From NCBI GenBank assembly GCA_046299555.1, contig JBKBHS010000002.1, forward strand, positions 124,001 through 188,000: a stretch of DNA of 64,000 nucleotides. Reading direction: 5' to 3'. This DNA is from CALKJP01 sp046299555 (GTDB lineage: Bacteria; Bacteroidota; Bacteroidia; JACCXN01). Of this stretch, positions 19,701 through 26,988 are shown piece by piece. Position 1 is the first letter of the stretch. The number at the start of each line of letters is the position of its first letter. The notes below the pieces were generated by a model that was given only the letters and a program-made list of their open reading frames with translations, made no database searches and had not been told where the DNA came from. The position numbers and the translations under genes were made by a program.

Positions 19701-20235
19701 TATTTCCATTCCAAGCAGGACAAGTAATGGAAGCTCCGGAATTAATTGTAAGAGTACTAAAACGTGGTACACGTATTACTTGAACTTTTCCGGATGCTGT
19801 GTAATTATTTTTTAAGCCACATGATAAATTTATGGTTGTTGCATTTGGAACTGATTCAACCATTACTAATTCATTATTACCAGCATTATTATATTGATTA
19901 ACTTGCCCCCAGGTGCTATCATTAGGTGTTCCTTCAATGTCATTAGGATCAGGTGACCATAAATTAGGTTGAGGAGTTCCGTTTAAGGTTGCTCCTTGCA
20001 TTTGAATAATTAATATTAAATCACCTGCCGATAGGGAAGTCGAAAAATTGGAATTTAGCGCACTATTAGCGACAGATATAGTTGTATTTCCTGCAAAAGC
20101 ATTTGCTGTTAGAGTTGTGTATGCATTTACAATCGTATTAGCTGCATTAATTGTTTTAGGACCATCCTTACCGCGTTGGCTAAATGTTAAATTAGTTGTT
20201 AAAACAAATATCAAGATGGGCAAAAAATGTTTCAT
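16720..20235 (-). CDS. giant secreted protein with Ig/PKD-like repeats and T9SS type B (gliding-associated) C-terminus
   Basis: 1171 residues with signal peptide MKHFLPILIFVLTTNLTFS. Residues of about 25-520 form a glycine-rich region (GGGGGGQQW, GGGGGAGDQDN, GAGGGGAGGTIL) with beta-helix-like valine/isoleucine strands. About six Ig-like segments with DTTICxGxxxTLxA and TTTYYVTV repeats follow (540-920), then two PKD domains (about 930-1080, with AWNFGDSS and TYTYSNDGIYTV). The end VPNVFSPNGDGKNDLF to GTYYFIF is the CHU_C/type B sorting domain. Such proteins pass the T9SS and remain on the surface, often in adhesion or gliding. The gene stands alone. Function beyond surface display is inferred. 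Confidence 0.85.
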   Translation of the reverse strand: MKHFLPILIFVLTTNLTFSQRGKDGPKTINAANTIVNAYTTLTANAFAGNTTISVANSALNSNFSTSLSAGDLILIIQMQGATLNGTPQPNLWSPDPNDIEGTPNDSTWGQVNQYNNAGNNELVMVESVPNATTINLSCGLKNNYTASGKVQVIRVPRFSTLTINSGASITCPAWNGNTGGVIAIEVLGNTIINSGGSINASALGFRGGVLDAVTDYGGTTEVASNNPTRGAEKGESIGGFQADYDVYGGRYGKGAPANGGGGGQQWTAGGGGGANAGLGTWTGKGNPSLAVANWAQAWNLEYTGFATSTSSGGGRGGYCWSATNQNALTVGPGNSVWGGNNRHNGGGWGGRPLDYSTGRLFLGGGGGAGDQDNNFGGAGGNGGGLIYLVSYGTVSGAGQIISNGANGANAAGTPPTTNYSGKDGAGGGGAGGTILIRSVGNVSGISVQANGGNGGNQLLTPGTFWNPLNPINEAEGPGGGGGGGYVAISNSLITPQVNGGDNGTTNSAALTEFTPNGATRGGAGLITTPFEPIFAISANDTTICGGVAVTLTANVTGTLPSGTVINWYSNPVGGSPVATGITFTTPVLNSTTTYYVGTCPGTYRDTVTITVSSSVNADAGNNVTICPGGSTQLNATGGVSYIWSPATGLSATNISNPIASPTNTTTYYVTVTDANGCSASDSVIVTVGNNLSINLTNDTTICQGASITLNASVSGATSYNWSPSSTLSSSNTSSTVATPLVTTTYYVTVSNGSCSGTDSVTVTINPSAIINAGNNDTICNGQSTSISATASGGGGGPYSFNWSSGQTGAGPHIVSPTSTTTYIVNGTDALGCAAIPDTVIITVNPPLSAALTTNNDTICPGNSVLLTVVANGGDGNYSYAWTGVTSNNQTAVATPSTTTTYSVTVSDGCGSSPITLQQSIVVDTVPIFQVTTNTNQGCEPLSVTFNANNLLNYNIAWNFGDSSNVISGGSNYTYTYSNDGIYTVIIYVTTPQGCTFSDTLNNFITVFNKPDAKFTFSPNNPIKPNETIQFTDQSIGADNWNWTFESGATSQSQNPVYEYSQSGTYNVLLEVSNNFGCIDTFSLEIIIRNELKVPNVFSPNGDGKNDLFIIEGLYGSGNKLEVYNRWGILIYQSEDYKNDWNGDNHPDGTYYFIFKPIDKDEIKGTVNILR

Positions 20236-20385
20236 AATTTATTTTTTATTGAATGCGCAATTTATAAAAAAGACGGATTCGTTGATTGAAAGATGTTTTT
20301 TGATTTATTAAAAAATAAGATAAACACTATAATTATTAAATAATTTCTAAGATTATTACTTTTTTTGTAAAAAGATTTTAATCAA

Positions 20386-20916
20386 ATGAATTTTATTGAT
20401 ATTTTAAAACAATACAGAGATATTTTTTCTTTCTTATTTAAATGCCTTATATTATATGTTATTTGGTTGATTTTAAGAAAATATATTTTTTACCCTGAAA
20501 GTAGTATTGACCATTTTTTAATATCACAAATAACACATTCCACTTCTCTACTACTTCAAATTTTCGGATTTTCAACTTATGTGGATAAAACTTTTGTTGG
20601 TATTGAAAATTATCCGGGAGTAAGTATTGCATTTAATTGTAATGGATTAAGCTTAATGTATTTATTCTCATCGTTTATTATTGCTTTTACAGGAAAATTA
20701 AAATATAAATTAGTATTTATACCTCTTGGAATAATTGCTATACATTTATTTAATATTGCTCGAACAACAGTATTAGCAATGCTTGTTGTATATAAACCGG
20801 AATGGACAGAATTTAATCATAAATATACCTTTACAACAACTATTTATATTTTAATATTTATACTTTGGGTAATTTGGGTTAATTATTTTTCAACTTTAAA
20901 AAGAACAAAACAATAA
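20386..20916 (+). CDS. exosortase (Bacteroidota XrtX/XrtF-like)
   Basis: 176-residue polytopic membrane protein. The three catalytic residues of the exosortase/archaeosortase family can be placed: Cys85 in IAFNCNGLSL, Arg126 in FNIARTTVLA and His145 in FNHKYTF, each at a membrane helix end as expected. It is short, like the Bacteroidota exosortases (XrtF, XrtX and relatives). It is followed 5 nt later by a membrane protein and then by a small protein with a PID-CTERM-like sorting signal, so enzyme, helper and substrate stand together. The enzyme should cut the sorting tail at the inner membrane. Which named subtype it belongs to is not settled. Confidence 0.85.
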   Translation: MNFIDILKQYRDIFSFLFKCLILYVIWLILRKYIFYPESSIDHFLISQITHSTSLLLQIFGFSTYVDKTFVGIENYPGVSIAFNCNGLSLMYLFSSFIIAFTGKLKYKLVFIPLGIIAIHLFNIARTTVLAMLVVYKPEWTEFNHKYTFTTTIYILIFILWVIWVNYFSTLKRTKQ

Positions 20917-20921
20917 AATAG

Positions 20922-21386
20922 TTGAAACAAAAAAGAAAAATATTAATTCTTGCTTTTTTTATTATTTTACTAACACTATTTGCAATTGCAAGAGAATACA
21001 TTTTTGTTTGGATAAATGCTGCTATTAATAATTATTATAGAACAACAAATAATAGCGAAATTCCTACTTTTTTTCTTCAGCTTGAAAAGCAAGAGCTTTA
21101 TTACTTAAAATGGATACTAAGCTTTGTTTTTGGAGGATTGAATATTTTTGTTTCTGTTATTAGCATATTTATATTCTTTAACTCAAAAAATTACGCACTT
21201 TTTACGCTTTCAATTTATGGTTTAATAGGATTTATATTAGTCATGGGATATGTAATTTCAAAACTGTTTGAATTTAAAGAATTAATCTATGATTTATTAC
21301 ATGACTTATTACTACTACTTCAAACTCCAATATTATTTATACTGATTTTTCCTTTATTACTTTTTTACAAAAAACAACAACACTAG
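20922..21386 (+). CDS. exosortase-associated membrane protein
   Basis: 154 residues, TTG start 5 nt after the exosortase stop. A signal-anchor helix (ILILAFFIILLTLFAIA) is followed by a periplasmic loop of about 40 residues (REYIFVWINAAINNYY to ELYYLKW) and then three more helices, ending in KKQQH. Position and layout fit the small membrane proteins found next to Bacteroidota exosortases (the XrtF- or XrtX-associated families). That assignment rests on context and architecture, as no catalytic motif is visible. It probably works with the exosortase in substrate processing. Confidence 0.6.
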   Translation: MKQKRKILILAFFIILLTLFAIAREYIFVWINAAINNYYRTTNNSEIPTFFLQLEKQELYYLKWILSFVFGGLNIFVSVISIFIFFNSKNYALFTLSIYGLIGFILVMGYVISKLFEFKELIYDLLHDLLLLLQTPILFILIFPLLLFYKKQQH

Positions 21387-21408
21387 CTTATAATAAAAAT
21401 AAAATTTT

Positions 21409-21416
21409 TATATTTG
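21409..21416 (+). promoter_or_regulatory. -7 box of the PID-CTERM substrate gene
   Basis: TATATTTG followed by C is a full match to TAnnTTTG, 18 nt before the ATG at 21435. It suggests that the small substrate is transcribed from its own promoter, apart from the exosortase pair. No TTG is seen at -33. Confidence 0.4.
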
Positions 21417-21434
21417 CTAATGTAAATTACAAAA

Positions 21435-21659
21435 ATGAAATCTACCAACCTACTTAAAGTTGTATTTGTATTAAGCATTATTTTAATTGCAGAAAAAGCT
21501 TTATCAATGGCACCACCACCTCCACCACCACCTGCTGCAGGAGGCCCTGTGGTTCCAATTGATGGAGGTATTGGTTTATTATTAGCAGCCGGAGTTGGTT
21601 ATGGAGCTAAAAAATATTATGATTTAAAAAAGAAAAACAAAGAAGATAATATAGAATAA
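21435..21659 (+). CDS. small exosortase substrate with PID-CTERM-type sorting signal
   Basis: 74 residues in three parts. Residues 1-24 form a signal peptide (KSTNLLKVVFVLSIILIAEK). Residues 26-40 are a proline-rich mature stretch (APPPPPPPAAGGPVV). Residues 41-69 form a sorting tail with the motif PIDGG, a short helix GIGLLLAAGVGYGA and a basic end KKYYDLKKKNK. This signal-motif-helix-basic order is that of exosortase substrates, and PID-CTERM is, to my knowledge, a recognised Bacteroidota variant. The mature protein would be only about 20 residues, so it could be a secreted peptide or a cell-surface modifier. Its role is unknown. Confidence 0.8.
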   Translation: MKSTNLLKVVFVLSIILIAEKALSMAPPPPPPPAAGGPVVPIDGGIGLLLAAGVGYGAKKYYDLKKKNKEDNIE

Positions 21660-21686
21660 AAAAAACTGCATTTTTGCAGTTTTTTT
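21659..21686. terminator. terminator after the exosortase substrate gene
   Basis: ACTGCA-TTTT-TGCAGT flanked by A-run and T-run, directly after the stop codon. It can also end the convergent operon at 21685. Confidence 0.85.
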
Positions 21687-22554
21687 ATTCACATAATTGT
21701 AAGAGAAAATTTTTTAAATAATCATTGTATTTCCTTGCCGTTAAATAATTATGCTTATTAGCTAAAAATTCAGCTCTTTTAGTTCCAGCTATATAAAATC
21801 TTTGAAAAATACCATAACCTAATATAATTCCTGTAAAATAATATTTTGCAACAAATACTCCATAGGCAGCAATAGCTATTCCAGATAGTTGCATAAATAC
21901 ACTAAATACAGCATCAAAAAAATAACCGGAATAAATTTGTCCTAATCCGGGGACAAATGAAGATAGTAAATGTGCTTTTTCTGGATTTTTGTATTTAGGA
22001 TATTTTTTTGAATTATATAATATATTTATTGTATTTAGTAAGCTATCTTTAACAGTAGTATTACTATTGTAAGTATAATTAATCCATTGTTGAATTTTTT
22101 CTTTAGCTTTATCCCACTCTCTGTTTTCGTTTAAAACAAGAGCATATAGGATATATGAATTTATTTTAATGCTATCTGGTAAAAAATTATCTATCATTAC
22201 TAATTCAGAAATGCTTTGATTGTAATTTTTATTGAGAAAGGCATAAAAAGCAGTGTTGTAGCGTGCTACATACTGTAAAGAATCACTTAGTCCGGAATAG
22301 AAAACTCTTTGAAGATTTTTTTCTGCTGAAGAAAAATCTTGCAATAAAATATAACACTCCGATTTTTTAATGAGAGCTTGAGTGCGAATTTCATTATCAT
22401 TGGTAGAATAAATTATTCTTTCATATTCCAAAAGTGCCCAATTCAAATCACCCGATTTAACAAGGCTATCGGCCTTGTAAAAAGATGAATTATTCGAATA
22501 TCCTGCGTAATGGAATATGCATATCAAATAAAATATTATAATTAATCTCTGCAT
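21685..22554 (-). CDS. exported TPR-like protein with PGxG membrane segment (operon gene 4)
   Basis: I do not recognise a named family. The start at 22554 (MQRLIIIFYLICIFHYAGY) gives a signal peptide; the ORF could begin 21 nt earlier. Residues of about 25-185 are helical repeats of TPR type (SLVKSGDLNWALLEYERII, ALIKKSECYILLQDFSSAE). Then comes SSFVPGLGQIYSGYFFDAVF and two or three hydrophobic helices to the C-terminus. The PGxGxxYxGxxxxA motif is shared with the preceding gene, so the two are distant paralogues in layout. The start region overlaps the previous gene by 65 bp in another frame. Confidence 0.6.
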   Translation of the reverse strand: MQRLIIIFYLICIFHYAGYSNNSSFYKADSLVKSGDLNWALLEYERIIYSTNDNEIRTQALIKKSECYILLQDFSSAEKNLQRVFYSGLSDSLQYVARYNTAFYAFLNKNYNQSISELVMIDNFLPDSIKINSYILYALVLNENREWDKAKEKIQQWINYTYNSNTTVKDSLLNTINILYNSKKYPKYKNPEKAHLLSSFVPGLGQIYSGYFFDAVFSVFMQLSGIAIAAYGVFVAKYYFTGIILGYGIFQRFYIAGTKRAEFLANKHNYLTARKYNDYLKNFLLQLCE

Positions 22555-23413
22555 ATTTTTCTTTTTTAATTGCATTTACACTCAAAGCGCTACCCCATAT
22601 ATTTCCTATATAGAAAACGCCAAACAAACTCCCCAATATTATAAACTGTGGACTTAATAATCCTGCTTTTATAAAAGATTCAGTTGCTACAATAGCAAGT
22701 GGCAAAGTTGTAAATAAAGCACCAAATGGTAAACCGGTATAACCTGCATAAAACTTACCCATTCCGGGTATTACTGCTGAAATTAATGCTGCAAGAAAAC
22801 CAGATTTCTTTTTTTCTGATTTAATATCATTGTAATAAGACAATAATTGTTCTTCTTCTTTTGCGTAATTGTAATTTGAAAATTTAAAGGAAGAGGAATA
22901 CTTTTCAAAGGAAATTAAATCTCTTTTTAGCAATGCTAAGCAAGCTAATTGAAAATTATGAAAATCTTTTAACTCATTTCTTTGTGATATATCTAAATTA
23001 ATTAATACATCCCATGCAGCATCAAAATTATTCGTGTATGCATAGCAAAATGATGTATAGTATTTTGCATTATAATACAAATCGGTTTTATTACTCACCT
23101 TTTCGAATGAACTAATAGCCTTGCCAAATCTTTTGTTAAAATAATTTATCCAACCGGTATAATAGTGAATGCTATCAAATTGAATTGGGCTAATATTTAC
23201 ATTATCTTCTTGTAATTTTTCTAAAGCAAAAAGAGCATCGTTATATTGTGCATTTGCAATTAAATAATTTACAAATTTAAGCTCTGCTGTTACAGGATTT
23301 TCTTTTATAATAATTGTATCAGAAATTAAAACTGAATTTGAACCAATTTCATTATCTTGAGCGAATATTGGATGAAATAAAAAAAATAAGAATATCAGGT
23401 AAAGTAATCTCAC
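22490..23413 (-). CDS. exported TPR-like protein with PGxG membrane segment (operon gene 3)
   Basis: Start chosen as GTG at 23413, 4 nt after the yidD-like stop. It gives a clean signal peptide (MRLLYLIFLFFLFHPIFAQ), while the longer frame from 23476 would bury it. About 307 residues. A helical repeat region (NYLIANAQYNDALFALEKL, YFNKRFGKAISSFEKV) is followed by ISAVIPGMGKFYAGYTGLPFGALF and hydrophobic helices. The architecture repeats that of the next gene. Function unknown; by context it belongs to an envelope operon with LolA-like and YidD-like proteins. Confidence 0.6.
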   Translation of the reverse strand: MRLLYLIFLFFLFHPIFAQDNEIGSNSVLISDTIIIKENPVTAELKFVNYLIANAQYNDALFALEKLQEDNVNISPIQFDSIHYYTGWINYFNKRFGKAISSFEKVSNKTDLYYNAKYYTSFCYAYTNNFDAAWDVLINLDISQRNELKDFHNFQLACLALLKRDLISFEKYSSSFKFSNYNYAKEEEQLLSYYNDIKSEKKKSGFLAALISAVIPGMGKFYAGYTGLPFGALFTTLPLAIVATESFIKAGLLSPQFIILGSLFGVFYIGNIWGSALSVNAIKKEKYAEINYNILFDMHIPLRRIFE

Positions 23414-23417
23414 GAAA

Positions 23418-23861
23418 TTATTTCTTTCTAAGTCTATATTTATCAGTGTTATCAATAATCTTACCGTTTGATTCATTTATCTGACTGGGCAATATATCCA
23501 TCATGGTAAACTGAGTACAGCGAGTTAATCTATCGGCTGTTAATGGGATACCTTTTATAAATCCAAATTCTTGAATGCTTGCTTTACTAAATGCTGAGCA
23601 GCTTATTTCATAGGGGCAATTTGATAGCAATTGAGGAGAAATTACTTTTTGGTAAATATATAGTAAGCTTCCAAGCACTAGATTTACAGGGTTATACTTA
23701 ATTAAAATACCTTTATCAGTTGATAAAAATTTAGGAGTTCGGGCATCAAAACGATGATCTTTAAAATCCACTTTATTTATTAATTGTATTTGTTCTTTGC
23801 TTAATTGCGCATATGATGAAATACTAATCAAAAAGAAAAATATCAATACTATTCTTATCAT
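23418..23861 (-). CDS. YidD-domain membrane protein with N-terminal signal sequence
   Basis: 147 residues. The region 60-118 matches YidD: YQKVISPQLL (70-79), NCPYEISCS (81-89, Cys82 and Cys88), a FIKGI segment like the family GxxxGxxR part, and ADRLTRC (109-115) in place of RLLRCHP. YidD is a small amphipathic protein that helps the YidC insertase. Ordinary YidD is about 70-90 residues without a signal peptide; here a signal sequence (MIRIVLIFFFLISISSYAQ) and about 40 extra residues precede the domain. It overlaps the LolA-like gene by ATGA. It is probably a specialised YidD paralogue for envelope work. Confidence 0.75.
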   Translation of the reverse strand: MIRIVLIFFFLISISSYAQLSKEQIQLINKVDFKDHRFDARTPKFLSTDKGILIKYNPVNLVLGSLLYIYQKVISPQLLSNCPYEISCSAFSKASIQEFGFIKGIPLTADRLTRCTQFTMMDILPSQINESNGKIIDNTDKYRLRKK

Positions 23862-24580
23862 TTTGTTTTTAATGTAGGATTAGCACTATTAATTTTAGCA
23901 TTAGCAGGTATTTGGTAATTAAACCAAGTATTATCTACCTGTTCATTTACTTTTAAATTTGAATAGGTACGTCTTGTAATTGTAGAATCTTGCGGTCCTA
24001 AAAATTCAATTTCAGTTATGGTAAACGGCATTTTAATGTGGGATACATTTTGATAATTAGTGTAATATATTTTTTGTACTTTATTTCCTTTATTATCGTA
24101 AAATCCCATAAAAATAGGTAAATAATTTTCGTGAGCAATTTCTACTTTGGTTATTTCCATAATCTTTTCTGTTGGGGCCATGTAGGTGCTTACCACAATT
24201 TTTCCATCAATTTTTGTGTCTTTTAATTTATATCCTAAAGAAGTAAGTCCCATATCGTTTATGTTTCCACTTAAAAAATTATAGATAAAACTATTTTTTG
24301 AACTAAAATCTATTCCTTGCATTAGGGTTACCGAATTTGATTTTACATCATAACTTTTAAATTCTCCGGTAGCATTAGCTATTACTATTTGTTCCATTGG
24401 CGATATAATTCGAGTTACCATTAAACCGCCTTGAACCTTATAAAACAATTGCCCCTTTATAGTAATTGATTTTCCTTTGTAAAGTGTTCGAGCTACCATG
24501 TCTAAGCTAAGTTTTTCAACATTAGCCGATGGTATAAATGACATTAAAATAACAATTACACTATATAATACCAGTTTCAT
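23858..24580 (-). CDS. LolA-like outer-membrane lipoprotein carrier family protein
   Basis: 240 residues, signal peptide MKLVLYSVIVILMSFIPSA. The rest is a chain of amphipathic beta strands in the LolA/LppX half-barrel style: SITIKGQLFYKVQGGLMVTR, EQIVIANATGEFKSYD, a strand with GIDFSSKNSFIYNFLSG, then IVVSTYMAPTE and MEITKVEIAHENYLPIFMGF. Sequence similarity to E. coli LolA is not obvious, so the call is fold-level and moderate. It is the first gene of a four-gene operon with a YidD-domain protein and two PGxG membrane proteins, which suggests lipoprotein or lipid transport. Confidence 0.6.
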   Translation of the reverse strand: MKLVLYSVIVILMSFIPSANVEKLSLDMVARTLYKGKSITIKGQLFYKVQGGLMVTRIISPMEQIVIANATGEFKSYDVKSNSVTLMQGIDFSSKNSFIYNFLSGNINDMGLTSLGYKLKDTKIDGKIVVSTYMAPTEKIMEITKVEIAHENYLPIFMGFYDNKGNKVQKIYYTNYQNVSHIKMPFTITEIEFLGPQDSTITRRTYSNLKVNEQVDNTWFNYQIPANAKINSANPTLKTK

Positions 24581-24685
24581 TCAGTAATTAAATTTAATTT
24601 TATATAATTTTAATAAACTAATTAAAATAAATTTGAAGCTTAATTCCTCCAAAAATACTCTTATTTTTATAGTTTAGTTAAAATA

Positions 24686-25588
24686 ATGAAAGCGCTAAAA
24701 AAAATCTTTGCCATTTGCATTATTCTGAAAATGCAATTTTATAGCTTTCAATTATTAAGCCAAAGCCATTTTAATAAAGAAATAAATTATTCGTTTGAAA
24801 AAATATATAATTATTATTTACTAACTGCAGATACATTCATAACTAATGAATTAAATAAATATAATTCAGCTGAATGGCAACTGATGAAAATAAATGTGGC
24901 TTGGTGGCAAATAGTTTCGGGATATAATGATGATAGTTACTGGAACAAAATTTTTTTGAATCAAATCGAACAAAGTATTAAACAAATCGGTAAAAGCAAT
25001 TTAGATGTTGATAAAAACAGATATTATTACATTATACTACATGCATTTAAAACCAGATACGATATTTTCAATAATAAATATTTTTCAGCGGTAAATCATT
25101 TAAATTCTTGCTTGCACCATATAAAAAAATCGTTTGATAAGGAAGAAGAATTTGAACCTTTTTATTTAACATCGGGTTTGTATTATTATTTTATGGCTAA
25201 AGCATGGGAAGATTATCCCCTCATGCGTCCTTATTTAAGAATTTATCCCAAAGGAGATAAAGTAAAAGGGCTTGGATTTTTATACAAAATGGCCAAAAGC
25301 AATGATATTTTTCTAAAAAGTGAAGCCAATTATTTTTTAATGCGCATATTTTACGATTTGGAAAAGCAATTTGATAAAGCTGCTTTTCATGCTGAATATC
25401 TTTTAAAACTATATCCTGAAAATATCATGTATCGTTATTATTTGATTAAAATTTTAGAAGAATCAGGCAAAACTGATGAAATGAAACAACAAATTATTCT
25501 TTACAAAAAATATCTTGAAAAGAATAATGAACTAAGAATTTCACAAAAAAAATATTTATTAGAAATGCTCACCAAAAAGAATAGTTAG
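24686..25588 (+). CDS. exported helical-repeat protein of unknown function
   Basis: 300 residues with a signal-like N-terminus (ALKKIFAICIILKMQFYSF, ending near LLSQS). The body is all helical and rich in Tyr, Lys and Asn, with TPR-like pairs near the end (NDIFLKSEANYFLMRIFYD, KAAFHAEYLLKLYPENIMY). No catalytic motif is seen. It is divergent from the LolA-like operon across a 105-bp spacer and ends against hisIE (convergent, 0 nt apart). It may be a lineage-specific envelope protein; not recognised. Confidence 0.5.
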   Translation: MKALKKIFAICIILKMQFYSFQLLSQSHFNKEINYSFEKIYNYYLLTADTFITNELNKYNSAEWQLMKINVAWWQIVSGYNDDSYWNKIFLNQIEQSIKQIGKSNLDVDKNRYYYIILHAFKTRYDIFNNKYFSAVNHLNSCLHHIKKSFDKEEEFEPFYLTSGLYYYFMAKAWEDYPLMRPYLRIYPKGDKVKGLGFLYKMAKSNDIFLKSEANYFLMRIFYDLEKQFDKAAFHAEYLLKLYPENIMYRYYLIKILEESGKTDEMKQQIILYKKYLEKNNELRISQKKYLLEMLTKKNS

Positions 25589-26218
25589 TTATTTTTTTAT
25601 TTTTTCAGAATGTCTTTCTTCCAAAACTTTTACTACATCATTTAATTTAAATCCCTTTGCTTGTAATAAAATTAAAAAGTGAAATAATAAGTCTGCTGAT
25701 TCATTTATAAATAATTCATCATTTATATCTTTAGCTTCTATAACTACTTCAACAGCTTCCTCTCCTACTTTTTGAGCTATTTTATTGATTCCTTTTTTAA
25801 ACAAGGATGAAACATATGAATTTTCTGCAACTTCTGATCTTCTGTTTTCTATAATTGATTCCAATTTTTCAAGAAATAAAATTCCCGGATTATTTTTTTC
25901 ATTAAAGCAGGTGTCCTTACCGGTATGGCATACAGGGCCATTCGGTATTGCTTTTATTAATATGGTGTCACTATCACAATCTTTAGTTATATCAACTAAA
26001 TGTAAAAAATGTCCTGATGTTTCACCTTTTGTCCATAAACGATTTTTGCTTCGGCTAAAAAATGTTACTTTTTTTTCATTCAAGGTTTTTTCAAGAGCTT
26101 CTTTATTCATATAACCCAACATCAGAACTTTTAAGCTTTGTGCATCCTGAACAATTGCAGGTACTAAACCATCAGCACTTTTAGAAAAATCGATTTGTAT
26201 ATCGTTTAGGTTTGTCAT
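25589..26218 (-). CDS. hisIE: bifunctional phosphoribosyl-AMP cyclohydrolase / phosphoribosyl-ATP diphosphatase
   Basis: 209 residues with two catalytic domains for steps 2 and 3 of histidine synthesis. HisI is about 1-110: GYMNKEALEKTL, FFSRSKNRLWTKGETSGH and the Zn/Mg region DCDSDTIL, with CHTGKDTCF. HisE is about 112-209: IENRRSEVAENSYVSSLF and KVGEEAVEVVIEAKD, the MazG-like acid cluster. It is the last gene of a run gpx-tatD-hisA-hisF-hisIE, 11 nt after hisF. The other his genes are not in the window. Confidence 0.95.
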   Translation of the reverse strand: MTNLNDIQIDFSKSADGLVPAIVQDAQSLKVLMLGYMNKEALEKTLNEKKVTFFSRSKNRLWTKGETSGHFLHLVDITKDCDSDTILIKAIPNGPVCHTGKDTCFNEKNNPGILFLEKLESIIENRRSEVAENSYVSSLFKKGINKIAQKVGEEAVEVVIEAKDINDELFINESADLLFHFLILLQAKGFKLNDVVKVLEERHSEKIKK

Positions 26219-26229
26219 AGTAACAATTT

Positions 26230-26985
26230 TTAAATTCTAACCGGTATATTTTTTTGTTGTAGAAATTTTTTGAGTTCAGGGATTTTTATTTCACCAAAAT
26301 GAAAAACACTGGCAGCTAAGGCAGCATCGGCTTTCCCAATCGTAAACGCATCTGCAAAATGCTGCATATTACCTGCACCACCCGAAGCAATTACAGGAAT
26401 ATTAACCATTGATGAAATTTTGCTTAATGCTTCATTTGCAAAACCATTTTTGGTTCCATCATGATCCATGGAGGTAAATAAAATTTCTCCAGCACCTAAA
26501 TCGGTAGCTTTTTTGCACCAATCGAATAAATCTATATCGGTTGCTAAGCGACCTCCATTTAAATGTACTTTCCATAAATTGTCCATCTGTTTTGCATCAA
26601 CAGCAAGCACTACGCATTGGCTACCAAATTGCTTAGCTAAACCATTTATTAATTCAGGATTTTTAACTGCTGCAGAATTTATTGCTATTTTATCTGCACC
26701 ATTTTGTAATAATATTTCTACATCATGTATACTTGAAATTCCACCACCTACCGTAAAGGGAATATTAATGTGCTGAGAAATTTTTCGAACTAAATCGGCT
26801 AATGTTTTACGTTTTTCATGAGTAGCTGTTATGTCTAAAAATACTAATTCATCTGCACTGTTTTTACTATATTCTATAGCAAGCTCAACAGGGTCGCCCG
26901 CATCACGTAATTCTACAAAATTTACACCTTTTACGGTTCTTCCGTCTTTTATATCTAAGCAAGGTATGATACGTTTAGCAAGCAT
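26230..26985 (-). CDS. hisF: imidazole glycerol phosphate synthase cyclase subunit
   Basis: 251 residues, TIM barrel. The start MLAKRIIPCLDIKDGRTVKG carries the first catalytic Asp; AVDAK near residue 130 carries the second. Phosphate loops are visible as TVGGGISS and VIASGGAG. It closes the imidazole ring using ammonia from HisH, which is not encoded in this window. It lies 3 nt after hisA. Confidence 0.97.
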   Translation of the reverse strand: MLAKRIIPCLDIKDGRTVKGVNFVELRDAGDPVELAIEYSKNSADELVFLDITATHEKRKTLADLVRKISQHINIPFTVGGGISSIHDVEILLQNGADKIAINSAAVKNPELINGLAKQFGSQCVVLAVDAKQMDNLWKVHLNGGRLATDIDLFDWCKKATDLGAGEILFTSMDHDGTKNGFANEALSKISSMVNIPVIASGGAGNMQHFADAFTIGKADAALAASVFHFGEIKIPELKKFLQQKNIPVRI

Positions 26986-26988
26986 AAA

